Below, in pieces: positions 1 through 9,149 of a stretch of DNA of 64,000 nucleotides. This DNA comes from CAVVXN01 sp963772585 (GTDB lineage: Bacteria > Planctomycetota > PLA2 > JAEUHO01): the NCBI GenBank assembly GCA_963772585.1, contig CAVYXV010000010.1:372001-436000 (forward strand). Direction: 5' to 3'. The stretch's first letter is position 1, and each line of letters starts with the position of its first letter. Under the pieces are notes generated by a model that saw only the letters and a program-made list of their open reading frames with translations, ran no database searches and was not told the origin of the DNA. The translations under genes and the position numbers were made by a program.

Positions 1-369
1 CTCCCGGGACGGCCCCGCGAGCCGTCCTTCGTGGTCTTCCTCGTAGTGGTCCGTGACGGAGCCCTTCCAGAGGGGAAGGCCCGACCGGTGCGCCGCCCGG
101 GCGATCGCGTGCGCCGCCGTGGGCGAGGTCATGGCGATGAACCACAGGCACACCACCGCTTTCCATCCCACCGCGCCCAGGCCGAAGCGGAGGATGACCC
201 CGAGCAGGATGAGGAAGGTGCCCAGCGTCACGCACTTGGTGCCCGCTTGAAGGCGGTTGTAGACATCGGGCAGCCGCACCAAGCCCACGCAGCCGACGAC
301 GTCGAAGAAGAGGCCCGCCAGCATGACGAGCCACGCGATCAGATGGAGGGGTTGGGCGAGGTCAATCAT
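1..369 (-). CDS. mrpG: Mrp-type antiporter subunit MrpG (partial, runs off left edge)
   Basis: Smallest-class membrane subunit of the multi-subunit Na+/H+ antiporter module. 123 residues are visible and the 3' end lies outside the window. The ATG (369-367) overlaps the mrpF stop by 8 bases. The family motif GLVRLPDVYNRLQAGTK lies at residues 29-45, with hydrophobic segments around 8-32, 46-65 and 70-88 and a charged tail from about residue 95. It is the last visible gene of the hydrogenase-antiporter operon. In the family MrpG is needed for antiport but has no known catalytic residues. Identity is clear from motif and gene order. Confidence 0.9.
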   Translation of the reverse strand, partial: MIDLAQPLHLIAWLVMLAGLFFDVVGCVGLVRLPDVYNRLQAGTKCVTLGTFLILLGVILRFGLGAVGWKAVVCLWFIAMTSPTAAHAIARAAHRSGLPLWKGSVTDHYEEDHEGRLAGPSRE

Positions 370-625
370 CGAAGGACCTTCCCTCGAGGAACTTCGCCAG
401 GGCCAGGCTCCCGACGAACGCCAGAAGCGACCAGGCGAGGCCCACGATCATGTACAGGTCCTTGCCGGTGGCCACGCTCAGGACCGCGCAGAAGCCGACC
501 ATGAGGACGCCGAGGATGTCCACGCTGACGGTGCGATCGGCGGGTGTGGGACCCGCGAGCGTCCGCCAGAGCACGAGGAAGGCCCCGAGGACGAGGCCCA
601 CCATGAGGATGATCAAGGGGGTCAT
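362..625 (-). CDS. mrpF: Mrp-type antiporter subunit MrpF
   Basis: 87-residue protein with three transmembrane helices (about residues 3-22, 36-54, 58-80), the usual MrpF length and topology. The motif PTPADRTVSVDILG after the first helix is typical of MrpF/MbhB. The ATG at 625-623 overlaps the end of mrpE by 4 bases, so the two are translationally coupled. In the Mrp/Mbh architecture this subunit packs with MrpE and MrpG beside the MrpA C-terminal part; it is a structural component of the ion-translocating membrane arm. Confidence 0.92.
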   Translation of the reverse strand: MTPLIILMVGLVLGAFLVLWRTLAGPTPADRTVSVDILGVLMVGFCAVLSVATGKDLYMIVGLAWSLLAFVGSLALAKFLEGRSFDD

Positions 626-1110
626 TCGAAGATCCTCCGGATGAAGGTCTCGAACTTCTCGATGGAGCGCTCCGCCTCGCGATCCGGATCCGTCTCCGGC
701 AGGTGGATGCAGTGGATGTAGAGCACGTCCCCGACGAGGTCCACCGAGAGGGTCCCGGGTGTGAGTGTGATGGAGTTGGCGAGCAGCACCCGACCGGATG
801 GACTGCGCAATCGCGTGCGGGCCCGGACGATTCCCGGCCGGATCGGGAGCGCCGGGTGGAGGACGCGGTACGCGACGTCGAGATTCGCCTTGACGACGTA
901 GAAGAGGAGCACCGGGATGTAGGCCAGCGCCCACGCGATCCGGTGGGGGAGGAGAAGGAGCGACGCCTCCTCGATCTCGATCCTCCGCAGGAACCAGGCG
1001 ACCCCCACGGCGACGACCGCGCCCACCAGGACGCTGGCAGGGTCGAAGCTCCAGGTCATCGCGAGCCACAAAAGGAAAGCGGTGATCGCCACGACGGAGA
1101 AGGTCTTCAC
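622..1110 (-). CDS. mrpE: Mrp-type antiporter subunit MrpE
   Basis: 162 residues with a GTG start (1110-1108) that overlaps the mrpD stop by 4 bases (GTGA). Two N-terminal hydrophobic segments (about 5-42) are followed by the cytoplasmic MrpE domain, with LANSITLTPGTLSVDL at about residues 110-125, a family hallmark. MrpE is required for assembly of the Mrp complex. It corresponds to MbhA in archaeal membrane-bound hydrogenases. Confidence 0.92.
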   Translation of the reverse strand: MKTFSVVAITAFLLWLAMTWSFDPASVLVGAVVAVGVAWFLRRIEIEEASLLLLPHRIAWALAYIPVLLFYVVKANLDVAYRVLHPALPIRPGIVRARTRLRSPSGRVLLANSITLTPGTLSVDLVGDVLYIHCIHLPETDPDREAERSIEKFETFIRRIFE

Positions 1111-2639
1111 GGGAGTCTCCCGGGAACGAGCCGGACGTATCGATCGAGCGCGCCGCCCTCGCCGGACGCGTCGGCGACGGCGGTCGCGGCGTCTCGCACC
1201 ATGTCGCCGACGCCCAGGGGCCACAGGACGACAACGACGAGACAGAGGAAGGACAGCACGAGGACGGGCGCCGCCATCGAGGCCGGGACCTCGCGCGCAG
1301 CGGCGAGTCGGGCGGGCAGGGCACCGAAGAAGGCCCGCCGCTGGACCTGCACGAACGTCACGAGGGTCAGGACGGCGGTCACGGCGGCGACGGCGCCCGC
1401 GAAGCCCCACCCGGCCTGGAAGAGGGCGACGAGCACGAGGAGCTTCGACCAGAATCCGTTGAACGGCGGCACGCCCGCGATCGCGAGCGATGCGCCCATC
1501 GCGCCGGCCGTGGTCCAGGGGGCGCGGCGGGCCAGGCCGCCCATCTCGGAGAGCTTCCGGGTGCCGGCGATGCGCTCCAGGGACCCGGACCCCAGGAAGA
1601 GGGCCGACTTGAAGAGGGCGTGGTTCATCGCGTGGAAGACCGCTGCGAGGAGGCCGAGGGGGGTGGCGATGCCCAGAGCGACGAGTACGTAGCCCATCTG
1701 GCTGATGGAGGAGTACGCCAGCAGGCGTTTGAGATCGTCCTGGCCCATGGCCAGCAGGACGCCGGCGAGCATCGAGACGCATCCGAGCGCGACGAGCAGG
1801 CCCTGCACGCGAGGGTCGATGCCGAGCACCGTGTAGAAGACGCGGAGGACGGCGTAGATACCGAGCGTCTTGATGAGCAGACCCGAGAGGAGAGCCGAGA
1901 TCGGCGCGGGCGCGCTCGCGTGTGCGTCGGGCAGCCACGCGTGGAAGGGCATCATGGCCGCCTTCACGCCGAAGCCGACGAGGAACAGCGCGGAGGCGAC
2001 GACGAGGATCGTCTGGGGGATCTGTCCGCTGCGCACCGCCAGGGCGATGTCCGCCATGTTCAGGAAGCCGGCCGCGCCGTAGAGCAGTACGATCCCGAGA
2101 AGGACGGCGGTGGAGGCCATGGCGCCCAGCAGGAGGTACTTGAAGGCGGCCTCGATCTCCTTCCCCCCCGTTCCGAAGGCCACGAGCCCGTAGGAGGCGA
2201 TGCTGGCCACCTCGAGGAAGACGAAGAGGTTGAAGAGGTCGCCGGCCAGCACGGCGCCGTTCATCCCGGCGACCATGAGGTTGACGAGCGCGTAGTAGAG
2301 CGGCCGGCCCGTGTGGCCCTCGAGGTAGCGCAGGCCGTACACCACCACGGCCGCGGCGACGAGGGCGACCACGAGGAGGAAGAGACGCGACAGTCCGTCG
2401 AGGACGACCGCGATCCCGGCCACGAAGACCGTGTCTCCGGTTTCGCGGACGCCCCATCCGCCCAGGAGGGTCGCCCCCGCCTCCGACCCCACGGCCGCGA
2501 GGACGGCGAGGACGACGAGGAGGGCGGACGACGCCAGGGTGAGCACGGGGGCCGCCTTCGGGGCCCGCCCCTTCAGGAGGAGGGACAGGAACGCCGCTCC
2601 CAGCGGGATCGCGACGAAGAGGGGGAGGAGTCGGATCAT
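1107..2639 (-). CDS. mrpD: Mrp-type antiporter subunit MrpD (NuoM/N-like ion channel)
   Basis: 510-residue, roughly 14-helix ion-translocating subunit homologous to NuoL/M/N. The conserved membrane Glu is seen at E143 in NLFVFLEVASIASYG and the conserved Lys at K167 in AFKYLLLG. PFHAWLPDAHASAPAPISAL in the helix 7-8 region is the classic proton_antipo_M signature. The ATG is at 2639, just downstream of mrpC. It is the second of two antiporter-type channels in this operon (the other is the 643-residue protein at 4080-6011), so the complex may translocate ions at two sites. Confidence 0.94.
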   Translation of the reverse strand: MIRLLPLFVAIPLGAAFLSLLLKGRAPKAAPVLTLASSALLVVLAVLAAVGSEAGATLLGGWGVRETGDTVFVAGIAVVLDGLSRLFLLVVALVAAAVVVYGLRYLEGHTGRPLYYALVNLMVAGMNGAVLAGDLFNLFVFLEVASIASYGLVAFGTGGKEIEAAFKYLLLGAMASTAVLLGIVLLYGAAGFLNMADIALAVRSGQIPQTILVVASALFLVGFGVKAAMMPFHAWLPDAHASAPAPISALLSGLLIKTLGIYAVLRVFYTVLGIDPRVQGLLVALGCVSMLAGVLLAMGQDDLKRLLAYSSISQMGYVLVALGIATPLGLLAAVFHAMNHALFKSALFLGSGSLERIAGTRKLSEMGGLARRAPWTTAGAMGASLAIAGVPPFNGFWSKLLVLVALFQAGWGFAGAVAAVTAVLTLVTFVQVQRRAFFGALPARLAAAREVPASMAAPVLVLSFLCLVVVVLWPLGVGDMVRDAATAVADASGEGGALDRYVRLVPGRLP

Positions 2640-2649
2640 GGGGCTTCCC

Positions 2650-2997
2650 CTATCCGCGGAGCCGGTTCATGCGGGTGGTGTCGAGCGTGCCGTAGTGCTC
2701 GTGCAGCCGGAGGGCAAGCGCGACGAGCAGCATCACGACGCCCAGGCCGATGACGATCGAGGTGAGGACGAGGGCCTGGGGAAGCGGGTCCACGCTGCCG
2801 CCCGCGAAGGCCTCGGGCGTCTCGCCTGGCGTGAGGATGGGCGGGGTCTTGCCCCACCGGTAGCCCAGGGCGACGAGGAGCAGGTTCACCGCGTGCTCGA
2901 CCACGACGAGGCCCAGGATCTTCTTCACGACGTGACGCTTCGCGAAGAGGCCGTGGAGGCCCACCGCGAGCAGCAGGGCGATTCCCAGGTACATCAT
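2650..2997 (-). CDS. mrpC: Mrp-type antiporter subunit MrpC (NuoK-like)
   Basis: 115 residues, three transmembrane helices, NuoK/MnhC family. The start is the first of two tandem Met codons (2997) and overlaps the mrpB stop by 4 bases. A conserved NuoK-like acidic residue lies in VVVEHAVNLLLVALG (helix 2, about residues 31-45), and the helix 2-3 loop carries PPILTPGETPE. A short gap of 10 bases separates it from mrpD. Confidence 0.93.
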   Translation of the reverse strand: MMYLGIALLLAVGLHGLFAKRHVVKKILGLVVVEHAVNLLLVALGYRWGKTPPILTPGETPEAFAGGSVDPLPQALVLTSIVIGLGVVMLLVALALRLHEHYGTLDTTRMNRLRG

Positions 2998-3488
2998 CGC
3001 TCGACCGCCTCCTCTCGCCGGGCGGGGCGACCGGCAGCGCCAAATGCGGCGATGGCCATGAAGCCCGCGAACAGCCCGGCCCCGACCTTGAGCAGGATCG
3101 CGAGATTCAGCAGCACGATGAAGGTGGAGCTGCCGACCTCGAAGAGGGGGGGGCCCTTCTGGACCCAGGACGCGAGAAACGCGCCTGAGAAGTAGCCCGC
3201 CAGCCCGACGACGAGGAATACGAGCGCCCCGGTCGCGTCGAGCGTGGACGCGGCTCGCCGCATCCACGCTGCCGGTCCCCGGCGCGACCCGAAGGCGAGG
3301 GTGACCAGCACGAAGCCGCAGGCGATCACGACGCCGCCGGCGAATCCGCCGCCGGGAGTCACGTGCCCGAAGAACGCGAGGGCCAGACCGAACACCAGGA
3401 TCCACCCGAACAGCCAGCGCGTGACGATCTGGACGATTGTCGACATGCCCGACGAAGGAGCCGGGGAGGGAGAGGGGCGTTCATCCAC
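2994..3488 (-). CDS. mrpB: Mrp-type antiporter subunit MrpB (MnhB domain)
   Basis: 164 residues from the first ATG (3488); an internal ATG at 3446 (residue 15, MSTIVQIVTRWLFGW) would also give a normal MnhB protein and the first 14 residues are poorly conserved in character. The MnhB signature GHVTPGGGFAGGVVIA lies at about residues 41-56 and is followed by three more helices. The first ATG overlaps the upstream stop by 8 bases. It corresponds to MbhF in membrane-bound hydrogenases. Confidence 0.9.
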   Translation of the reverse strand: MDERPSPSPAPSSGMSTIVQIVTRWLFGWILVFGLALAFFGHVTPGGGFAGGVVIACGFVLVTLAFGSRRGPAAWMRRAASTLDATGALVFLVVGLAGYFSGAFLASWVQKGPPLFEVGSSTFIVLLNLAILLKVGAGLFAGFMAIAAFGAAGRPARREEAVER

Positions 3489-4083
3489 GGGTCACCTCCC
3501 GTTCCCTGGCGACGGGGCGGGGTACATCGGACGCGGGCGGCGGCTCCGCGGTGACGCGGGGCTTCGCTCCGGGGCGGAGGACGGCCAGCGTGCCCACGAC
3601 GGCGGCGAGGATGACCGTCGCCTCGCCCAACGTGTCGTAGGCGCGGAAGTCGAGCAGGATCGCGGTCACGACGTTGGTCGCTCCGGTCAGCGCAGGCGCG
3701 TGCCTGAGGTACCAGAGCGCGGGCACGACCCGGTCGGACCCGAAGGCGGGAAGCGCCAGGAACGCGGCGGCGAAGAAGGCCAGGACGGCCAGCAGCGACA
3801 CGCCGCCGACGACGATGACCGGGAGATCCGGTCGCGGCCCGTCCGGTTCGCGGCGCTCGGTTCGTCCGGTCGCGCGGATCAGGACCGTCACGACGATCAC
3901 CTCCACGACGACCTGGGTGATCGCGATGTCGGGCGCCCCGAGGAGAAGGAAGACGATCGCGAGCCCCATACCCACGACGCCCACCCCGATGACGGCCGAG
4001 AGGAGGTCCTTCATCTGGAGGGCCACGACGGACCCGAGAACCAGGAAGAGGGTCAGGAGAAGGAGAACGAGTTCCACCGTCAC
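3481..4083 (-). CDS. MbhD/MbhE-like protein (MrpA C-terminal module)
   Basis: 200 residues with a GTG start at 4083 that overlaps the preceding stop (GTGA). The N-terminal part (about 1-80) is a DUF4040/MbhD-like domain: MKDLLSAVIGVGVVGMGLA, then APDIAITQVVVEVIVVTVLI with acidic residues in the membrane. The C-terminal part (about 90-172) is MbhE-like with GEATVILAAVVGTLAVLRPG. In bacterial Mrp systems these pieces form the C-terminus of MrpA; here they are split from the NuoL-like N-terminal part encoded just upstream, as in Mbh and some Mnh operons. The Pro-rich tail is probably cytoplasmic. Confidence 0.88.
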   Translation of the reverse strand: MTVELVLLLLTLFLVLGSVVALQMKDLLSAVIGVGVVGMGLAIVFLLLGAPDIAITQVVVEVIVVTVLIRATGRTERREPDGPRPDLPVIVVGGVSLLAVLAFFAAAFLALPAFGSDRVVPALWYLRHAPALTGATNVVTAILLDFRAYDTLGEATVILAAVVGTLAVLRPGAKPRVTAEPPPASDVPRPVAREREVTRG

Positions 4084-6011
4084 CTCCCGAGTACCAGGAC
4101 CACGAAGACAAGGGCCAGCCCCGCGAGGCACCAGCCGAGGTAATCCGTCGCGCGTCCCGTGTGCAGTCGCCGGAGCATCGCCACGACCGGACGGCCGATC
4201 CGACCGACGCCCCGGTACGGGTCCAGGGTGCCCCGCTCGGCCGCGTCGAGAACGCCGGAGAGGACGGGGACCTCGCCGATGGTCCGGTAGAACTCCGTCC
4301 CGGGGAACCGGTTCAGGTTCCTGTCCAGCGGCTCGCCGCCCACGAACACGCTGCGCGTGCGACGCCAGCGCAGGTTGCCGAGGTAGCCGAGGAAGAGGGC
4401 CACGAGGGTGCCGAAGACGAGCAGCACGGTGATCAGTCCCGGCGCGTAGCGGGCGGGCGCCCACGGCGTAGCCGGGGTCGAGGCCGTCGCGTCCCCGACG
4501 GGGGCGAGGGTCGCGGGCGCCGAGGCCAGCGCATCCGCCCCCGAGACGGTGCCGCCGGGTTCCAGACCCGCGACGGGACCGAAGGCGTGATCCAGCGGGC
4601 CCGCGGCAAAGACCCCCAGCAGCACGCAGAGCACCGCGAGGACGATCAAGGGGAGGCGGATGCCGAGGCTCGCCTCCTCCCGGGCGCCGTCCAGGTGCGC
4701 GGGGCAGGCGCCCCAGAACACCGAGTGCAGGACCTTCACGAAGGAGGCGAGGGTCAAGGCGGAGGCGAAGATCGCCGCGACGAGGAAGAGGGGAACCCCC
4801 GCGGCCACGCAGCTCTGGTAGACGAGCCACTTGGAGGCGAAGCCGTTGAGGGGCGGTATGCCCGAGATCGCCAGAGCGGCGACGAACATCGCGCCGAACG
4901 TCACGGGGAAGGTGCGCGCGAGTCCTCCCAGGCGATCGAGCTCGCTCGTTCCCGTCTCTCGTTCCACCTCGCCCGCGCCCAGGAACAGGCACGCCTTGTA
5001 GATGGCGTTGTTCACCATGTGGAAGACGCCGCCGATCACGCCGATGACGGTGCCGGTCCCGATGCCGAGCAGCATGTAGCCCACCTGGCTCACGGCGTGG
5101 AAGGAGAGCAGACGGCGGAGATCGTGCTGGATCAACGCCATGAACACCGCGCCGAGCATCGTCACGACGCCGGCCGACATGACCAGCATCCGGAGGCCAT
5201 CCGTCGGCGCGAACCAGTCGATCGAGATGCGCACCAGGAGGAAGATGCCGAGGACCTTGTCGAGAGAGCCGGGGAGGAACGCCATGACGGAGGCGTTGGT
5301 TCCCGTCGCGATGGAGGGAATCCACCCGTGGAACGGCATGGCCCCGGCCTTCGTCATCGCGGCCACGAGGAGGAGCAGGTAGGCCGCGAGGCCGAGACCG
5401 CCGCCGGTGGCGAGGGGTGCGCTCCGAAGCGCCGCGATGGAGAAGGGCGCATCGACGCCCACGGTCGCCTGGTGGACGCCGAGCAACACGACTCCGACGA
5501 GGAGGGCCGTGTCGCCGAAGCCCAGCGTGGCGAAAGCCCTCACCGCGCCGTCGGCTCCCTCCTCCCGTCCCGTGAGGACGAGCAGGAAGAGGGACAGCGT
5601 GACGATCTCCCAGCCGACGACGAGGAGGAGAAGGTCGCCGGCGAGGAGGACGGCGACGGCGCCCGCGGTGGCGAGGAGCAGCCAACCGTAGAACCGACCC
5701 GGCGCCCCCCCGCGCCCGCGGTGCCAGGCGAGGGCGTAGAGCGTCGCCGCCAGCGCCATCAGGGTCGCGAGGGGGACGGCCCACGAGGAGAAGGCGTCCG
5801 TGGTGAGCACCAGGACGAGGTCGAGCGGGCCGATCGGGAAACCGCCGCCGGACCACGTCCCGGCCGTACCGAGAAGCGACAGCGAGCTCACGAACGCCGC
5901 GAGCGCTCCCGCGATGCCCAGAGCGGAGCGCAGGGGCGCCGCCCGACGCGGAACGAGCAGGACGAGGACCCCGAAGGCGGCGGGGAGGAGAAGCGGAAGG
6001 AGGAGCGTCAT
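4080..6011 (-). CDS. NuoL/MrpA-N-like proton/cation translocating subunit
   Basis: 643 residues, about 14-16 helices, proton_antipo family. The key membrane Glu is E135 in VVGWEIVTLSLFLLV, and PFHGWIPSIATGTNASVMAF marks the central helix 7-8 region. After about residue 500 a linker leads to a further helix (LITVLLVFGTLVALFLGYLG), a soluble stretch and a final helix, as in long MrpA/HyfB-type proteins. It lies between the hydrogenase large subunit and the MbhDE-like gene, so it may supply the channel closest to the hydrogenase. It could be called HyfB-like; length and position favour an MrpA N-terminal equivalent. Confidence 0.88.
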   Translation of the reverse strand: MTLLLPLLLPAAFGVLVLLVPRRAAPLRSALGIAGALAAFVSSLSLLGTAGTWSGGGFPIGPLDLVLVLTTDAFSSWAVPLATLMALAATLYALAWHRGRGGAPGRFYGWLLLATAGAVAVLLAGDLLLLVVGWEIVTLSLFLLVLTGREEGADGAVRAFATLGFGDTALLVGVVLLGVHQATVGVDAPFSIAALRSAPLATGGGLGLAAYLLLLVAAMTKAGAMPFHGWIPSIATGTNASVMAFLPGSLDKVLGIFLLVRISIDWFAPTDGLRMLVMSAGVVTMLGAVFMALIQHDLRRLLSFHAVSQVGYMLLGIGTGTVIGVIGGVFHMVNNAIYKACLFLGAGEVERETGTSELDRLGGLARTFPVTFGAMFVAALAISGIPPLNGFASKWLVYQSCVAAGVPLFLVAAIFASALTLASFVKVLHSVFWGACPAHLDGAREEASLGIRLPLIVLAVLCVLLGVFAAGPLDHAFGPVAGLEPGGTVSGADALASAPATLAPVGDATASTPATPWAPARYAPGLITVLLVFGTLVALFLGYLGNLRWRRTRSVFVGGEPLDRNLNRFPGTEFYRTIGEVPVLSGVLDAAERGTLDPYRGVGRIGRPVVAMLRRLHTGRATDYLGWCLAGLALVFVVLVLGR

Positions 6012-6017
6012 GGAGGC

Positions 6018-7238
6018 CTACTCCAAGCGGAGGTCGAGGCGGGGTTCGCGTCCGAGCTCGCGGGCCACCCTTGCGGTCTCCTCGCGTCCGCGGCGGACGA
6101 GATCGGACAACGTTGCGATCTCGCCGTTCGCGTCCCGGACGACCGCCATGCGTTCGGTGCACGAGTAGCAGGGATCGCACGCTGCGAGCGTGATCGTCAC
6201 GTCGGCGATGGCGGCGCCCATGCAGGAGGCCTTGAAGGAGGGGATGTTGGTGAAGCTGGGCGCCCTCACCTTGAGTCGCTCGGGCATGTTCGTGCCGTTG
6301 CTTCGCAGGTAGTGGACGTCCTCGCCTCGCGGCGCTTCGTACCGGCCGATGCCTTCTCCGCGCGGGACGTGGAGCAGGCCCAGGTTGATCTCGCCCGACG
6401 GAAGGCGGTCGAACGCCTGCCGGAGGATCCGCACGGACTCTCGGATCTCGAGGAGTCGGACCACGGCCTTGGCGAACACGTCCCCCTCCGGAGCCGTGAT
6501 CACGTCCCACTCGAGTTCGTCGTAGGCGGCGTACGGTTCGTCCCGCCGGATGTCGGTCGCGACGCCCGAGGCGCGCGCGGTCGGACCGACGACGCCCCAG
6601 TCCAGGACCTGCTCCGGGGTCAGGACACCCACGCCCTTGAGCCGGGCGGCCAGGACGGGATCGTCCAGGACGGAGTCGGTGAGCATCGAGGTCTTGGCAT
6701 CCACGAGGTCGAGCGCGCGGCGGGCCTCGTCGACGTACTCCACCGGTAGGTCGCGGCGGACGCCTCCCACCATGGGCATCGCCGAGTTCTGGCGATGTCC
6801 CGTGAGCATCTCGAACACGTCGCAGACGGGTTCTCGGTACCGCCAGGCCCACATGAAGACCGTGTCGTAGCCGATGAAGTGGCCGGCCAATCCGACCCAG
6901 AGGAGGTGGCTGTGGATGCGCTCGAGCTCTCCGAGGATGGTCCGGATGTAGCGTGCCCGCGGCGGCACCTCGATGCCGAGGAGGTCCTCGACCGCGTTGC
7001 AGAAGCAGACGGAGTGCGTGACGCTGCAGATGCCGCAGATCCTCTCGAGGAGGATCGGGATCATGTCGTAGGTACGCTCCTGGGCCAGCCGCTCGATGCC
7101 CTTGTGGATGTAGTCCATCCTGGCGTCGATGGCGACGACGCGCTCGCCTTCGACCGTGAGGGAGAACCCGACCGGCTCCTCGAGGAGGGGATGGAAGGGC
7201 CCGATCTGGATCACTTGTCTAGAAGTCGAGGCGCTCAC
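6018..7238 (-). CDS. Group 4 [NiFe] hydrogenase large subunit (HycE/EchE/NuoD-like)
   Basis: Catalytic subunit of a membrane-bound, energy-converting hydrogenase. 406 residues from a GTG at 7238 that has AAGGAG about 8 bases upstream; a GTG at 7214 lacks such a site. Both [NiFe]-binding motifs are intact: RICGICSVTH (C68, C71) and DPCYSCTER (C357, C360), which separates it from true complex I NuoD. A 43-residue tail follows R363, matching the HycE-type C-terminal peptide cleaved after the last ligand motif, so a maturation endopeptidase is expected. None, and no hyp gene, is in this window. It overlaps the NuoC-like gene by 20 bases. Confidence 0.94.
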   Translation of the reverse strand: MSASTSRQVIQIGPFHPLLEEPVGFSLTVEGERVVAIDARMDYIHKGIERLAQERTYDMIPILLERICGICSVTHSVCFCNAVEDLLGIEVPPRARYIRTILGELERIHSHLLWVGLAGHFIGYDTVFMWAWRYREPVCDVFEMLTGHRQNSAMPMVGGVRRDLPVEYVDEARRALDLVDAKTSMLTDSVLDDPVLAARLKGVGVLTPEQVLDWGVVGPTARASGVATDIRRDEPYAAYDELEWDVITAPEGDVFAKAVVRLLEIRESVRILRQAFDRLPSGEINLGLLHVPRGEGIGRYEAPRGEDVHYLRSNGTNMPERLKVRAPSFTNIPSFKASCMGAAIADVTITLAACDPCYSCTERMAVVRDANGEIATLSDLVRRGREETARVARELGREPRLDLRLE

Positions 7239-7725
7239 CGATGCTCTCCTTGAACGACGTCGTGTCGAAGTTGCGTCGGAGCGGATGAACGTGCGGGAAC
7301 GCCGCCGCCTTGACGAGGCGCCGCAGGTCGGGGTGGCCGTCGAACGCGACACCGGTCATGTCGTGCATCTCGCGTTCGATCCAGTTCGCCGCGGAGAGGA
7401 AGGGCGCCAGGGACGGGAGGACGGGGTCGGGCTTCCGCGCGAGGACCTTGAGGGTGACCACGAGCGGCCGGCCGTTGATGGCGAAGTGGTGGAAGACGGC
7501 TACGCCGTCCCGCTGGTCGAGGACCGTCGAGGTGGCGAGCCTCAGGCCCGGCACCGACGCTCGCAGCCAGTGCACGACGCGGACGAGATCGCCGGTGGCG
7601 ACGTCCGCGTAGAGGCGTTTGGCGCTTCGTGCGCGCGGGTGGACGCGATCGTCGAAGGCGTCGCGAAGCCTCCCCGCGAGATCGTCGGCGTCCTGGGGGA
7701 CGCCCGGGCGGGCATCGGATTCCAT
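7219..7725 (-). CDS. NuoC-like 30-kDa subunit of the hydrogenase
   Basis: 168 residues, start ATG 7725. The C-terminal half carries the complex I 30-kDa signature NWIEREMHDMTGVAFDGHPD (about 114-133) and HVHPLRRNF. It is a soluble scaffold that packs against the large subunit; in Hyc the equivalent is the N-terminal part of HycE, here a separate gene as in Ech and Mbh. The start overlaps the stop of the small-subunit gene by one base (TAATG), indicating coupled translation. Confidence 0.9.
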   Translation of the reverse strand: MESDARPGVPQDADDLAGRLRDAFDDRVHPRARSAKRLYADVATGDLVRVVHWLRASVPGLRLATSTVLDQRDGVAVFHHFAINGRPLVVTLKVLARKPDPVLPSLAPFLSAANWIEREMHDMTGVAFDGHPDLRRLVKAAAFPHVHPLRRNFDTTSFKESIGERLDF

Positions 7726-8168
7726 TAGAGGGACTCCAGGAGCTTGACGATGCCCATGATGATCGTCTCGGGTTTCGGGGGACAGCCGGGCACGTAGGCG
7801 AGGACGGCCTGGGGATCCACCTCGCGGATCACCTTGTCCGCGGGGCCGGCGACGCTGTAGCAGTCGCGGTAGGCGCCCATGCTGCAGGCGCAGACGCCGA
7901 CCATGACGCCCGCGCGCGGTTGCGGCATCTCCAGCCAGGCCTCCTGAAGCGGTTCGCGACAGGCTCGGGACACCGGCCCGCTGACGAGCATCACGTCCGC
8001 GTGCCGGGGACTTCCGACGAGCTTGATCCCGAAGCGCTCGACGTCGAATCGCGGCGTCAGGCAGTCGGCGATCTCGATGTCGCAGTTGTTGCAGCCGGAC
8101 GTTCCGACGTGGAACACCCAGGGGCTCTTCTTCAGGGCGCGCACGAAGAGGGAGGACGACGTCACCAT
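7725..8168 (-). CDS. [NiFe] hydrogenase small subunit (NuoB/HycG-like)
   Basis: 147 residues from ATG 8168; a GTG at 8174 overlapping the upstream stop (GTGA) is an equally possible start. It carries the four Cys of the proximal [4Fe-4S] cluster: SGCNNCDIE (C26, C29), GVCACSMG (C93/C95 region) and VPGCPPKPE (C129). This is the electron entry point next to the [NiFe] site. The protein is short and lacks the medial and distal clusters of soluble hydrogenases, as expected for group 4 enzymes. Confidence 0.93.
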   Translation of the reverse strand: MVTSSSLFVRALKKSPWVFHVGTSGCNNCDIEIADCLTPRFDVERFGIKLVGSPRHADVMLVSGPVSRACREPLQEAWLEMPQPRAGVMVGVCACSMGAYRDCYSVAGPADKVIREVDPQAVLAYVPGCPPKPETIIMGIVKLLESL

Positions 8169-8170
8169 GG

Positions 8171-9136
8171 TCACCAGCCAAACCGGGCCAGGGCGAGGGC
8201 GACGAGCGCCGCCAGCGTCATGGGGCCCCAGAAGAAGCGCAGCGCCTGATCGATCCGGACGCGCGGATTGGTGTTCCGCATGAGGACGAAGAGGACGACG
8301 ACCAGGAGGACCTTGAGCACGAAGGCGACGACGCCCCAGACCGTGCCCTGGAGGCCTCCCCAGAAGACGAGGACGAGGAGCACCGGTAGCGTCGCCAGCA
8401 TGAGGGTCCTCGCGAGCCGGAAGAACCCGAGCGCCGCGCCGCTGTACTCGATCAGCGCCCCCTCGCCGATCTCCGTCTCGGCCTCGGCGAGGTCGAAGGG
8501 GACGAAGCCGAGCTTGGCGTGCGCGGCGAGGACCGCCACCAGGAAGGCGATGATCCCGGAGGGGCGCCAGAGCACGGGACCCACCGCGTCCTGGAAGCCC
8601 GCGATGCCCTGGAGGGAGAGGGTCGAAGCGCTCACCGTCTCCCCGTCGAGCGGCCGCTTCTGGAAGACGGCCACGAGGAGGGCGATCACGAACGGCAGTT
8701 CGTAGGCGAGCACCAGCTTCATGTCGCGGCTCGCCCCGATGGCGCCGAGCGGATTTCCGGAGGCCGCGCCGCCGAGCACCACCGCCAGGCTGGGGATCGA
8801 CAGCAGGTACAGCACCACGACCAGGTCGCCCGCGGGCGCGACGGTGGCGGGAAGCAGGGCCAGCCACACCAGCGTGGCGGCGGCGGCCGCGGCCGCGAAC
8901 GCCACGAAGGGAAGCGTGAGGAAGCCTCGGGTCCATGCCTCCGCCGGGACGATGATCTCCTTCCCCAGGAGCTTCACGACGTCCCAGAAAGGCTGGAGGA
9001 GGGGCGGGCCGTGACGCCACTGCACGAGGGCCGTGACCTTGCGATCGACCCAGCTCAGGGTCAGGCCCACGGCGATGGAGAAGAGCATCCCCGGGAAGAC
9101 GAGGAGGAAGAAGATCCACTCGGCGATGTCGGTCAT
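8171..9136 (-). CDS. NuoH/HycD-like membrane anchor subunit
   Basis: 321 residues with eight predicted helices, NADH dehydrogenase subunit 1 family. Characteristic segments are SWVDRKVTALVQWRHGPP (about 30-47) and EYSGAALGFFRLARTL (about 228-243), which line the quinone-cavity region in complex I and the interface with the small subunit in Ech/Hyc enzymes. It bridges the peripheral hydrogenase arm and the antiporter arm. The only NuoH-like gene in the operon. Confidence 0.93.
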   Translation of the reverse strand: MTDIAEWIFFLLVFPGMLFSIAVGLTLSWVDRKVTALVQWRHGPPLLQPFWDVVKLLGKEIIVPAEAWTRGFLTLPFVAFAAAAAAATLVWLALLPATVAPAGDLVVVLYLLSIPSLAVVLGGAASGNPLGAIGASRDMKLVLAYELPFVIALLVAVFQKRPLDGETVSASTLSLQGIAGFQDAVGPVLWRPSGIIAFLVAVLAAHAKLGFVPFDLAEAETEIGEGALIEYSGAALGFFRLARTLMLATLPVLLVLVFWGGLQGTVWGVVAFVLKVLLVVVLFVLMRNTNPRVRIDQALRFFWGPMTLAALVALALARFGW

Positions 9137-9149
9137 CGGGATCTCCCCG